Shown: positions 1 through 7,144, numbered from the stretch's first letter. The stretch is 9,167 nucleotides of DNA from Gammaproteobacteria bacterium (GCA_024763185.1 JANTFY010000076.1:1-9167), one strand, 5' to 3'. Notes: generated from the letters alone by a model not told the origin. Program-made: numbers and translations.

Positions 1-603
1 ATTGCCGGTGCCATCCGGCAGCACCGTGTAAAGCTCGTTGTCATTATCGGTATCCTGATCAGCATGGTAGGCAATCCGGCTGCTGTCCGGTGCCCATTGA
101 AAACCAGAAAATACAATACCGCCTGTTACCAGGGTGCCGTTGATCTTGGTATTGCCGGTGCCATCCGGCAGCACCGTGTAAAGCTCAAAGACATCATTTG
201 TATCCTGATCGGCATGATAGGCGATCCGGCTGCTGTCAGGCGCCCATCGAAAAGAAAAGAAGCTTACATCGCCGTCAGTCACCAGGGTACCGTTGACCCT
301 GGTATTGCCGGTGCCATCTGGCTGCACCGTGTATAGCTCATTGACAGTATCGGTATCCTGGTCAGCTCGATAGGCAATCCGGCTACTGTCAGGTGCCCAT
401 TGAAAATCTTTGAATACATCGCCGCCTGACACCAGGGTGCTATTGACCCTGGTATTGCCGGTGCCATCCGGCAGCACCGTGTAAAGTTCATTGACACCAT
501 CGGTATCCTGATCAGCGAGATAAACCATACGGCTGCTGTCGGGTGCCCATTGAATAGCGTTGGTTACATCGCCGCCTGCCACCAATTCTCCGGACACTTT
601 AAC
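1..603. repeat. Tandem ~150-bp in-gene repeats (propeller units)
   Basis: Equivalent points of the repeat fall at 1, 151, 304 and 454, giving periods of 150, 153 and 150 bp, so the reading frame is kept. A 36-bp core is identical at 1 and 151, differs by one base at 454, and carries a few changes at 304. A more diverged unit begins near 604. The repeats encode 50-51 residue units in the lipoprotein gene and continue beyond the left edge. The near identity at DNA level points to recent duplication or homogenisation, with possible gain or loss of units. Confidence 0.9.
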
Positions 604-1362
604 CGGCGGTGAACCATCCAGCAGGCTGACCACGAACAGCTCGTTAATACCATCGGTTTCCAGGTCACCCAATATGGCCACCTTGGTTCGGTCGGGTGAA
701 ATAATAAAATCCACTACATCTCCTGAAGAACTTCTCGGACCGGCCAGCTTTTCGGTGAGATTTTGATCCTTGCCAGTACGGAACAGTTCAGCCATGGTGT
801 CAATATTGGCATCAGCAGTGTAAATCAGGCCATCGAAACTGCTTGAAGACTGCGCGCATAAAAACTCGGTATCGGTAACTTCATTGGTTTCGAGAATACT
901 ATTGCCGTTGTTATCGATACCGGCTTCGATACGAGTACCGCCGAATGAGCAATTAGTGCCTGGAGGTTCATCGGACAGGGCGATTAGGCTATTGAGGCCA
1001 TCTGATCCATCCGTCCCATTGACGCCATCCTGACCGTCAACTCCATCTTGACCATCGGCACCGGCAAGACCATCTGTACCATCTTCACCGTTACAGATGA
1101 TTTCAGAGGTATCCACTTCATTGGCATCCAACTCACCGTTACCATTTTCATCTATGCCTGTATCAACCGCGATACCCCCTGCAGGACAATCGGCTCCAGG
1201 CAATATGATACGTGCTGAGGCTACGGTGGAATTTTGACCATCAGCGGTATTAACATCATCAGAATCGCTTCCTCCACCACCGCCACAGGCAGTAAGAAAA
1301 AAAGCCAGAAAACAAAGATTGAGGGTTAAGTTTACAGGTGGGTGTTTGGTTGAAATATCCAT
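1..1362 (-). CDS. Partial surface lipoprotein: Cys-paired EF-hand-like modules, collagen-like stretch, beta-propeller repeats
   Basis: The reading frame is open from ATG at 1362-1360 to the left edge (454 codons, C-terminus missing). An AAGGGGA ribosome site lies six bases upstream. Residues 1-26 are a lipoprotein signal with lipobox L-T-A-C (Cys26), followed by a Gly5 and acidic linker. Residues 59-90 and 138-169 are two gap-free copies of one module, each starting and ending in Cys 31 residues apart and holding an EF-hand-like loop (DENGNGELDANE at 71-82, DNNGNSILETNE at 150-161). I recall this pattern as DUF7151-like. Between them, residues 92-122 are ten Gly-X-Y triplets rich in Asp. From about 215, repeats of about 50 residues carry W-A-P-D-S-S-R and D-Q-D-T-D..E-L-Y motifs, as in TolB/PD40-type propellers. 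After Cys26 comes Gly, not Asp, so outer-membrane sorting is likely. Role unknown; binding or adhesion at the cell surface is inference. No enzyme motif is visible. Confidence 0.85.
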   Translation of the reverse strand, partial: MDISTKHPPVNLTLNLCFLAFFLTACGGGGGSDSDDVNTADGQNSTVASARIILPGADCPAGGIAVDTGIDENGNGELDANEVDTSEIICNGEDGTDGLAGADGQDGVDGQDGVNGTDGSDGLNSLIALSDEPPGTNCSFGGTRIEAGIDNNGNSILETNEVTDTEFLCAQSSSSFDGLIYTADANIDTMAELFRTGKDQNLTEKLAGPRSSSGDVVDFIISPDRTKVAILGDLETDGINELFVVSLLDGSPPVKVSGELVAGGDVTNAIQWAPDSSRMVYLADQDTDGVNELYTVLPDGTGNTRVNSTLVSGGDVFKDFQWAPDSSRIAYRADQDTDTVNELYTVQPDGTGNTRVNGTLVTDGDVSFFSFRWAPDSSRIAYHADQDTNDVFELYTVLPDGTGNTKINGTLVTGGIVFSGFQWAPDSSRIAYHADQDTDNDNELYTVLPDGTGN

Positions 1363-1396
1363 CTTCAGTCCCCTTTTGATTGATCGTTTTCGGACT

Positions 1397-1425
1397 AATG
1401 TACTCTTGCAGGTTATTTCTATCAA
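1397..1425 (-). promoter_or_regulatory. Candidate sigma-70 promoter for the lipoprotein gene
   Basis: Read on the minus strand, TTGATA (1425-1420, 5 of 6 to the -35 consensus) is followed after exactly 17 bases by TACATT (1402-1397, 4 of 6 to the -10 consensus). Transcription would start near 1390, leaving a leader of about 28 bases that includes the AAGGGGA ribosome site. Position and spacing fit; there is no experimental support. Confidence 0.45.
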
Positions 1426-1769
1426 TAATAAATAATTAGGGTCAGGTACACATATAGTTAATATAATCCGACTAAATGTAATTATCGTAAATTGATTGGA
1501 TGACTCCAAACGCCACAAACTTGTAATTCAAGGTTGCATACCTGAATGTCTCTGATGGGTCATGAACAGCCAAATTCTGAAATTGAATAAATGACCACAA
1601 TGTCCATGGACTTGCCTGTCACAATAAAAACCTTGAACGGCAGGAATTGGCACTTAGGAGACCTACTGACATCTAGGTTGTAATGACTGTTTTTGGTCAA
1701 AAATACTTTTTTTCCATGAAGTGGCATAACGGTCATTTTATGGATGAATACATATAAAGAATCATCCCG

Positions 1770-1799
1770 TTGCAAAAAAAACAACTTCCCCGTCATAAT
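1770..1799 (+). promoter_or_regulatory. Candidate sigma-70 promoter for amgK-murU
   Basis: TTGCAA (1770-1775, 4 of 6) and CATAAT (1794-1799, 5 of 6) are 18 bases apart. Transcription would start near 1806, giving a leader of about 24 bases containing the GGGGTGA ribosome site (1817-1823), six bases before the amgK ATG. Because amgK and murU overlap, this promoter would serve both. Confidence 0.5.
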
Positions 1800-1829
1800 A
1801 CGCGCCATTTAAAAACGGGGTGAACAGGC

Positions 1830-2825
1830 ATGTCAGACAGACTTGGCGATATGAAACAGTGGCTCGATGGCCTCGGCTACCAGGATTATGTCCTCAAGGT
1901 GGCTTCCGAAGATGCCAGTTTCCGGCGTTATTTTCGTCTGCTTCAGGCTCATGAAAGCTGGATAGTCATGGATGCGCCGCCGCAAAAAGAGCCCTGCGAT
2001 TCTTTTGTCAAAGTCGCCAGAAAACTCACAGATATCGGTCTGAGCGCTCCTGAAATCCTTCATGAAAATCATGATCAGGGTTTCCTGGTTCTCACCGATT
2101 TTGGCAACCTGTCCTACTTGCAGGCATTGCGGCCAGATACGGCCGACGACCTGTATGCCGATGCCATTAGCGCGATACTGCAGATGCAGACGCGCCTCAA
2201 TAGTGATGACCTGCCGTTGTATGACGAGGTCCTGTTGCGTCGCGAAATGGGATTGTTCAAGGAGTGGTTCCTGGAAAAACTGCTGGGCATTGAACTTGAT
2301 TCACAACAACTTGATCGATGGCAAAAGACGATGGATATCCTGGTGCAAAGCGCGCTTGAACAACCCCAGGCTTTCGTGCACCGCGATTATCATTCACGTA
2401 ATCTGATGAAGATTGAACAGGGCAACCCGGGTATTCTGGACTTTCAGGATGCGGTCAAGGGGCCGGTCAGCTATGACCTGGTGTCACTGTTACGAGACTG
2501 TTATATCGACTGGCCACAGGCAAAGGTGGATGAGTGGGTGTCGCAGTTTCTTGATGCAGCCTCGCATGAACACCTTCAGGGTGTTGAGCCCGCTCAATTT
2601 ACGCGCTGGTTTAACCTGATGGGGGTACAGCGCCACCTCAAAGCCATCGGAATTTTTTCCCGTCTCAAACTGCGTGATGGCAAGAATCATTTTTTGCGTG
2701 ATATTCCCCGCACGCTGGCCTATATCGAAACGGTCGGTTCACAGGAGATGAGCATGCTGGGTTTACTCAGCCTTATTAAAGAGCTCGATCTCGGTTCCAG
2801 AATCCAGTCGATGATACACAAATGA
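1830..2825 (+). CDS. amgK: N-acetylmuramate/N-acetylglucosamine anomeric kinase (AmgK)
   Basis: This cytoplasmic sugar kinase of the aminoglycoside phosphotransferase fold uses ATP to phosphorylate the anomeric carbon of MurNAc (and GlcNAc) recovered from the cell wall, bypassing de novo MurNAc synthesis. The 331 residues carry an N-lobe segment EDASFRRYF (27-35), the catalytic loop HRDYHSRN (184-191, catalytic Asp186, Asn191) and the metal-binding DFQD (204-207), all intact. The ATG at 1830 is chosen for its GGGGTGA ribosome site six bases upstream. Its stop overlaps the murU start as ATGA, so the two are translationally coupled; this pairing is what separates AmgK from other phosphotransferases of this fold. 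Kinase identity is inferred from family and neighbour, since substrate cannot be read from sequence alone. Confidence 0.9.
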   Translation: MSDRLGDMKQWLDGLGYQDYVLKVASEDASFRRYFRLLQAHESWIVMDAPPQKEPCDSFVKVARKLTDIGLSAPEILHENHDQGFLVLTDFGNLSYLQALRPDTADDLYADAISAILQMQTRLNSDDLPLYDEVLLRREMGLFKEWFLEKLLGIELDSQQLDRWQKTMDILVQSALEQPQAFVHRDYHSRNLMKIEQGNPGILDFQDAVKGPVSYDLVSLLRDCYIDWPQAKVDEWVSQFLDAASHEHLQGVEPAQFTRWFNLMGVQRHLKAIGIFSRLKLRDGKNHFLRDIPRTLAYIETVGSQEMSMLGLLSLIKELDLGSRIQSMIHK

Positions 2826-3469
2826 ACGCCATGATCCTGGCGGCCGGGCGGGGGGAGCGTATGCGCCCATTGACCGACCGTACCCCCAAACCCCTGTTGA
2901 CTATCAATGACAAGGCACTGATTGTCTATCACCTGGAAGCCCTGAAAAAAGCCGGTATCAACTCGGTGGTGATCAATATCTGCTGGCTGGGAGATCAGAT
3001 TCGGCAGGTACTGGGTGATGGCAGCCGTTTCGGGCTTTCCATTACCTATAGCCGGGAAGAGCAGGCGTTGGAAACCGCCGGTGGCATCATCCAGGCTCTG
3101 CAATACCTGGATGATGAGTTTATCGTGGTCAATGGCGATATTTTTACCGACTACGATTTCACTGCTTTGCTGAATGCTCCCGCGGGCAATCACCTGGTGT
3201 TGGTGCCTAATCCTGCGCATAACCCGGCCGGGGACTTTGCAATCAGTGAGGGATTGTTGAGCAACCAGGAACAAAACCGCTACACGTTTTCAGGCATGGG
3301 GCGGTATCAAAAATCTTTTTTTTCCGGTCTCGAAAAAGGGCGCCGCGCTTTGGCACCCATGCTACGCGAAGCGGCGCAACAACAACTGATCAGCGCCGAA
3401 CTGTATAGCGGGCAGTGGAATGATGTGGGTACCGTGGACCGGTTACAGTCCCTGCGCCAGGCCGAGTAG
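2822..3469 (+). CDS. murU: N-acetylmuramate alpha-1-phosphate uridylyltransferase (MurU)
   Basis: MurU couples MurNAc-1-phosphate to UTP, making UDP-MurNAc for peptidoglycan synthesis and pyrophosphate. The 215-residue protein is a single nucleotidyltransferase domain, near the usual length for MurU. It has the pyrophosphorylase signature LAAGRGERMRPLT (6-18) with Lys23 in T-P-K-P, a nucleotide-contact segment LETAGGI (83-89), metal-binding Asp106 in NGD, and a C-terminal WNDVGT (199-204). The start overlaps the amgK stop by four bases, so it follows AmgK in both pathway and operon. It converges on cca with only 41 bases between the stops (3470-3510), where I see no clear intrinsic terminator. 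Without the amgK context it could be read as a glucose-1-phosphate or mannose-1-phosphate transferase. Confidence 0.9.
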   Translation: MNAMILAAGRGERMRPLTDRTPKPLLTINDKALIVYHLEALKKAGINSVVINICWLGDQIRQVLGDGSRFGLSITYSREEQALETAGGIIQALQYLDDEFIVVNGDIFTDYDFTALLNAPAGNHLVLVPNPAHNPAGDFAISEGLLSNQEQNRYTFSGMGRYQKSFFSGLEKGRRALAPMLREAAQQQLISAELYSGQWNDVGTVDRLQSLRQAE

Positions 3470-3510
3470 TCGATTATATTCCTTTAATATGTATTTCCTG
3501 CTCAGGATGA

Positions 3511-4746
3511 TTATAGTTGCCCTGGATCCTGTTCCTGAATGCTTTTCAAATAATCCAGACGATATTCATCAATGGCCTTGCCCAGTTCCTTATCCTGTTT
3601 TCCGGATTCGAGTATTTCAGATAGATCCAGGGCTACCAGTTTATCCACCAGGCGAACCGCGTAATCGGCCTGCGGATAGGGGTCGTTTTCAAAACCGGTT
3701 CGACCGCGCGCATCGGCGATGCAGGCGCGGGTCATTTTTTTGAATCTTTCGGGTCGGCGAAACACATCCGTTTGTTTGAAAAACTTGAGAATGGTACTGG
3801 CTTTCATTTCATACAGTCGATGAATATGGGTATGAAACTCACAGGTCATCAATGCCAGTTCTGTGTAGGATTTGGGTACTTTCCATCTGGCGCAGAATTT
3901 CCGGGTCAGTTTGACACCACGTTGTTCATGCCCGCGGTGGCCGGGCAGTATGTCGGACGGCGTGGTGCCCTTGCCCAGGTCATGGGTCAGTACGGCAAAG
4001 CGTATCTCGTTGTCATATTCAAGTTCGGCAGACTTTTTCAGGCACAACATCAGGTGAACCCCGGTGTCCACCTCGGGATGGTATTTTGCCGTTTGCGGTA
4101 TGCCAAACAAGCGGTCTATGTCTGGAAACAGTTTTTTTAATACGCCACAGTCACGCAGGCTGGTAAAAAACACCTGTGGGTCAGGTTCAGCCAGGGCCTT
4201 GTCCAGTTCGCTCCACACGCGCTCGGCCACCAGTGCATCAAGTTCGCCGGACTCGCCTATATCGTTGATAAGGTTTCTGGTTTGCGGGGCGATAGTAAAA
4301 CCAAGATGCGCAAAGCGTGCGGCAAATCGGGCCACTCTGAGTACCCGTACCGGGTCTTCGACAAAGGCGTCAGAGACATGGCGCAGTACACGGTTTTGTA
4401 TATCCTGGATTCCATTAAAGGGGTCGATGTAATTGCCCTGTTCATCTTCGGCGATGGCGTTGATGGTCAGGTCACGGCGCGCCAGGTCCTGTTCGATGCT
4501 GATAGTGGGATCGGTGTTAAAGGTAAAACCGGCATAGCCCCTGGCCACCTTTCGTTCGGTGCGGGCAAGGGCGTATTCTTCTTTGCTTTGCGGGTGCAGG
4601 AATACCGGGAAGTCTTTACCTATTGGACGATAACCGGCCTCGACCATTGCTTCAGGACTGCTCCCTGTTACCACCCAGTCGTTATCCTTGACGGGAAGGC
4701 CCAGTAACTGGTCGCGGATGGCGCCGCCTACACGATATACCTGCAT
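3511..4746 (-). CDS. cca: CCA-adding tRNA nucleotidyltransferase with HD domain
   Basis: Cca builds or repairs the 3' CCA end of tRNAs without a nucleic acid template. The 411 residues match the E. coli enzyme almost position for position. VGGAIRD (6-12) and the metal-binding D21-x-D23 form the catalytic head, RRDLTINA (90-97) is the conserved RRDxT region, and EDPVR (130-134) is the base-selecting motif of class II enzymes. The HD phosphohydrolase domain follows, with H255-D256 and H270/H273 intact, so the phosphatase and phosphodiesterase side activities known for gammaproteobacterial Cca are expected. It lies five bases after the NDUFA9-like gene and lacks a clear ribosome site, which suggests translational coupling. 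It is the last gene of the rhlB cluster and converges on murU. Confidence 0.95.
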   Translation of the reverse strand: MQVYRVGGAIRDQLLGLPVKDNDWVVTGSSPEAMVEAGYRPIGKDFPVFLHPQSKEEYALARTERKVARGYAGFTFNTDPTISIEQDLARRDLTINAIAEDEQGNYIDPFNGIQDIQNRVLRHVSDAFVEDPVRVLRVARFAARFAHLGFTIAPQTRNLINDIGESGELDALVAERVWSELDKALAEPDPQVFFTSLRDCGVLKKLFPDIDRLFGIPQTAKYHPEVDTGVHLMLCLKKSAELEYDNEIRFAVLTHDLGKGTTPSDILPGHRGHEQRGVKLTRKFCARWKVPKSYTELALMTCEFHTHIHRLYEMKASTILKFFKQTDVFRRPERFKKMTRACIADARGRTGFENDPYPQADYAVRLVDKLVALDLSEILESGKQDKELGKAIDEYRLDYLKSIQEQDPGQL

Positions 4747-4751
4747 ATGGA

Positions 4752-5696
4752 TTACCGCTTGAGCTGTTGACGATAACGATCGTAGTCGGTTTTTTTATTG
4801 TACTGCGTGGAAAGGCCCCGAATGAAATGGGATAAAGAGGTGTGGCATGACGTACCATGGCCATCACAGGTACTGGGTGTTTGCAGCGAACGGTAATTAT
4901 CCAGGGTGAATAACTTGCCGGGTAGCATTTGCAGGATGATGGCCTGCAGTCTGGACAGGCTATCCGGTAATCCCAAGATGTGGCAGCTCGATTCCTGGGC
5001 CTGGTTGATCAGCTGCAGGATCTGTTTCAGGGTATAGGTTTCCGGACCACATAATGGGTAGCGCTGACCATGGCTGTGAGGCTGTTCTATGCTGTCCGCC
5101 ATGAATGACACCACGTCACCCACGTAAACCGGTGAAAAACGACTGTTGGGGCAGGCCAGCGGAAAAAAGCCCTTGCATAGTTTGAGGATGCCGGCGAAAC
5201 GGTTGATGAAGCTGTCATCCGCACCGAAGATGACCGATGGCTGAAAACTGGTGACCTGCAGGTCTTTCTGGCCAAAGGTATGGATCAGGTTTTCACCTTC
5301 ACCCTTGCTGCGCAGGTAGAGACTGCTGCCACTGGCCTGGTTGGCCCCCAGCGCGCTGACATGTAACAGGCGTTTGATTTTGTGTGTCTGACAGGCGGCG
5401 ACAATCGATTTGACAAAATCCACATGTATTTTACGAAAACGGGCCTTAGTCGATTCATTAAGAATTCCAACAAGGTTGATGACCGCATCATGCCCTGTAC
5501 ATAAATCGTTTAATGTTTCCTGTTGCAGAATATTAGCCTCTAGCAGGGTAATACCTGTCAGCACTTTTAACTCTTTCAGACGATGCGGTCTGCGGCAGGG
5601 CAGGGTGACCTGGTAGCCTCGTTGCGCCAGTTCGATGGCAAGGTGTCGACCTACAAAACCGCTACCGCCCAGTAATAGTATATTACGGTGTTTCAC
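4752..5696 (-). CDS. Atypical short-chain dehydrogenase, complex I NDUFA9 subunit-like
   Basis: This 314-residue NAD(P)-binding protein is related to the NDUFA9 accessory subunit of mitochondrial complex I and to NmrA-like epimerases. A Rossmann fold begins at once with GGSGFVG (10-16). HVSALGA (112-118) and the Y127-x-x-x-K131 pair, in a YLRSKGEGE context, are typical of this family. No membrane segment or signal peptide is visible. The start is GTG (5696-5694), chosen because it places the glycine motif near the N-terminus and has AGGA upstream; ATG-only gene calling would misplace it. It sits 12 bases after the rhlB stop and five before cca, so it is probably co-transcribed. Substrate and true role in bacteria are unknown, and no respiratory complex I gene is nearby. 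Confidence 0.85.
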   Translation of the reverse strand: MKHRNILLLGGSGFVGRHLAIELAQRGYQVTLPCRRPHRLKELKVLTGITLLEANILQQETLNDLCTGHDAVINLVGILNESTKARFRKIHVDFVKSIVAACQTHKIKRLLHVSALGANQASGSSLYLRSKGEGENLIHTFGQKDLQVTSFQPSVIFGADDSFINRFAGILKLCKGFFPLACPNSRFSPVYVGDVVSFMADSIEQPHSHGQRYPLCGPETYTLKQILQLINQAQESSCHILGLPDSLSRLQAIILQMLPGKLFTLDNYRSLQTPSTCDGHGTSCHTSLSHFIRGLSTQYNKKTDYDRYRQQLKR

Positions 5697-5708
5697 GCTT
5701 TAATCCTG

Positions 5709-7034
5709 TCAGGCCTTTTCCGAGCTTTGTGGTTTTCTGGCAGGGTTACGGCGGCGCGAAGGTTTTCCCTTGTAATTGCGGTTGTCTCTTTTCTGGCCCT
5801 GTGCATGCCGGGGTTTGCCTTTATGCGCCAGGTGTTTGGGTTTCAACATTCTTTTGCGTGGTGCCGGTTCGACCAGCAGGTCGCTGGTGATGGATTTGGT
5901 TGGAATCGACTTACCGATATAACTTTCGATATCCATCATGTTCATCGCGTAGTCTTCACAAACAAAGCTGATGGCATGGCCTTCGTTACCGGCTCGGGCG
6001 GTTCTTCCTATACGGTGTACGTAATCTTCACCCAGATCGGGCAGGTCATAATTGAATACATGGGTGACGTCCGGGATGTGCAGGCCACGCGATGCAACGT
6101 CGGTAGCGACCAGTATGGAATACTCGCCATCGTGGAATTTGGCCAGCAGTTTCTCGCGTTTGTTCTGATGTATGTCACCGGAAATCAAAGCGGCAGGCAG
6201 GTCGTTACCCATCAGGTATTCCCATATTTTAATCGCCGCATGTTTGGTATTGACGAAAATGATGGAGCGCTCGGGTTTGAATTTTTTTATCAGGCCGAGT
6301 AACAGCGGAATTTTTTCCTGGTTGGCCGGGTGGTACATGACCTGGTCTATGCGTTCCACTGCCGGGCTATCAGATTCTATTTTGATCAGCTCGGCGTTGT
6401 TCATGTGTTCGTAAGCCAGTTCCATGACTTTTTGTGCCATAGTGGCGGAAAATAGCATGCTCAAACGTTTTTGAGGCTCGGGCAGGCGGCGCAGCAGGTA
6501 GCGTACGTCCTTGATAAAACCCATGTCGAACATGCGGTCGGCTTCATCCAGTACCATGCATTGGGCAAATTTAAGGGTGTAGAGTTTCTGTTTGAAAAAA
6601 TCGATCAGGCGCCCCGGGGTACCGATCAGGATATCCACCGGTTGCTCGAACTGCTTTTTCTGTTGTTCATAAGCCTTGCCACCGTAGCAGATCGCGAGTT
6701 TAAGGTCGCTGTGTTTCACCAGTTTTTCCGCGTCCTTGTAAATCTGTAGTGCCAGTTCGCGGGTCGGGGCCAGGATCAGGGTTTTGGGTTTACCCGGTTG
6801 GGTGGGGTCCGGGTTGGACAGGATTTTTTGCATGCAGGCGAGCAGAAAGGCCAGTGTTTTGCCGGTGCCGGTCTGTGCCTGGCCGGCGCAATCCCGGCCG
6901 TCCAGTAATACCGGCAAGGCTTCTGCCTGAATGGGTGTACAAAACTCTAAATGATTGTCTTTCAGGGCCTGTTGTAATCGAGGATCTAGGGGCAGAGCGT
7001 CAAAACTGGTCTCTGTCAGGTGGTGTTTACTCAT
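5709..7034 (-). CDS. rhlB: DEAD-box ATP-dependent RNA helicase RhlB
   Basis: RhlB unwinds structured RNA, in E. coli as the helicase of the RNase E degradosome. The 441 residues start with MSKHHLTE, close to the E. coli RhlB N-terminus. They contain a full helicase core: Q motif (Phe11 to Gln36), AQTGTGKT (53-60), PTRELA (90-95), GTPGR (138-142), DEAD (163-166), SAT (196-198), TDVASRG (311-317) and HRIGRTARAG (340-349). Residues from about 392 form a Lys/Arg-rich tail that probably binds RNA. The family could be confused with RhlE, but the N-terminus and the divergent trxA-rho neighbours favour RhlB. It is the first gene of a three-gene minus-strand cluster. No convincing ribosome site precedes the ATG; a five-codon ATG frame overlaps the start. 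Confidence 0.93.
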   Translation of the reverse strand: MSKHHLTETSFDALPLDPRLQQALKDNHLEFCTPIQAEALPVLLDGRDCAGQAQTGTGKTLAFLLACMQKILSNPDPTQPGKPKTLILAPTRELALQIYKDAEKLVKHSDLKLAICYGGKAYEQQKKQFEQPVDILIGTPGRLIDFFKQKLYTLKFAQCMVLDEADRMFDMGFIKDVRYLLRRLPEPQKRLSMLFSATMAQKVMELAYEHMNNAELIKIESDSPAVERIDQVMYHPANQEKIPLLLGLIKKFKPERSIIFVNTKHAAIKIWEYLMGNDLPAALISGDIHQNKREKLLAKFHDGEYSILVATDVASRGLHIPDVTHVFNYDLPDLGEDYVHRIGRTARAGNEGHAISFVCEDYAMNMMDIESYIGKSIPTKSITSDLLVEPAPRKRMLKPKHLAHKGKPRHAQGQKRDNRNYKGKPSRRRNPARKPQSSEKA

Positions 7035-7054
7035 GTATGTCGGGCCATCGTCTC

Positions 7055-7074
7055 AATATAAGCGGCGCATGATA
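7055..7074 (-). promoter_or_regulatory. Possible rhlB -10 region
   Basis: On the minus strand, two -10-like hexamers lie upstream of rhlB: TATATT (7060-7055) and TATCAT (7074-7069), each 5 of 6 to consensus. Neither has a good -35 at 16-18 bases, so the exact promoter is uncertain. The whole divergent region 7035-7192 is 158 bases and must hold the signals for both rhlB and trxA. Confidence 0.25.
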
Positions 7075-7115
7075 ACATGGCTGGGGAAAAATCGGGATAC
7101 ATGCATGGATTCGGG

Positions 7116-7144
7116 TTGACAGTGGCTGTGGATATGAATAAATT
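7116..7144 (+). promoter_or_regulatory. Candidate sigma-70 promoter for trxA
   Basis: A perfect -35 hexamer TTGACA (7116-7121) is followed after exactly 17 bases by TAAATT (7139-7144, 4 of 6). The start of transcription would be near 7151, giving a leader of about 42 bases that includes an inverted repeat and the GGAG ribosome site. This is the best promoter match in the window. Confidence 0.6.

Larger units (their letters stand above)
1363..1829. other. AT-rich gene-free spacer between divergent genes
   Basis: This 467-base stretch separates the lipoprotein gene from amgK. Bases 1381-1500 hold 35 G or C in 120 (about 29%), clearly below the flanking genes. It contains a promoter candidate at each end and a short perfect dyad, TTTTTG-GT-CAAAAA, at 1690-1703. 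An 82-codon frame at 1560-1808 on the minus strand has no ribosome site and no recognisable protein. I see no tRNA, transposase remnant or intrinsic terminator. Confidence 0.6.

Noticed and set aside
1..640. Regularly spaced repeats that could suggest a CRISPR array
   Set aside because: The period is about 150 bp, repeats and intervening bases are all coding in one open frame, and the units are protein blades.
64..766. Open frames on both strands across the repeat region (64-336, 279-500, 560-766)
   Set aside because: They are shadows of the repeated lipoprotein gene, have no conserved domain, and the lipoprotein frame is open throughout with a lipobox and ribosome site.
1433..1446. AATTAGGGTCAGGTACA-like motif resembling ends of REP or IS-related repeats
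   Set aside because: Only a vague resemblance from memory, with no second copy or transposase in the window.
1560..1808. 82-codon open frame on the minus strand in the spacer
   Set aside because: No ribosome site, no recognisable domain, AT-rich composition, and its start lies inside the amgK promoter and leader.
1788..1820. CCCCGT ... ACGGGG inverted repeat covering the amgK ribosome site
   Set aside because: The left arm lies in the promoter spacer and would not be transcribed from the predicted start, so it could not fold in the mRNA.
3496..3507. TCCTGCTCAGGA palindrome between the convergent murU and cca genes
   Set aside because: Five-base arms with a two-base centre and no T tract do not make an intrinsic terminator.
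7127..7135. TGTGGATAT, one mismatch from a DnaA box
   Set aside because: A single imperfect site inside the trxA promoter spacer is expected by chance, and no cluster or AT-rich unwinding region is nearby.
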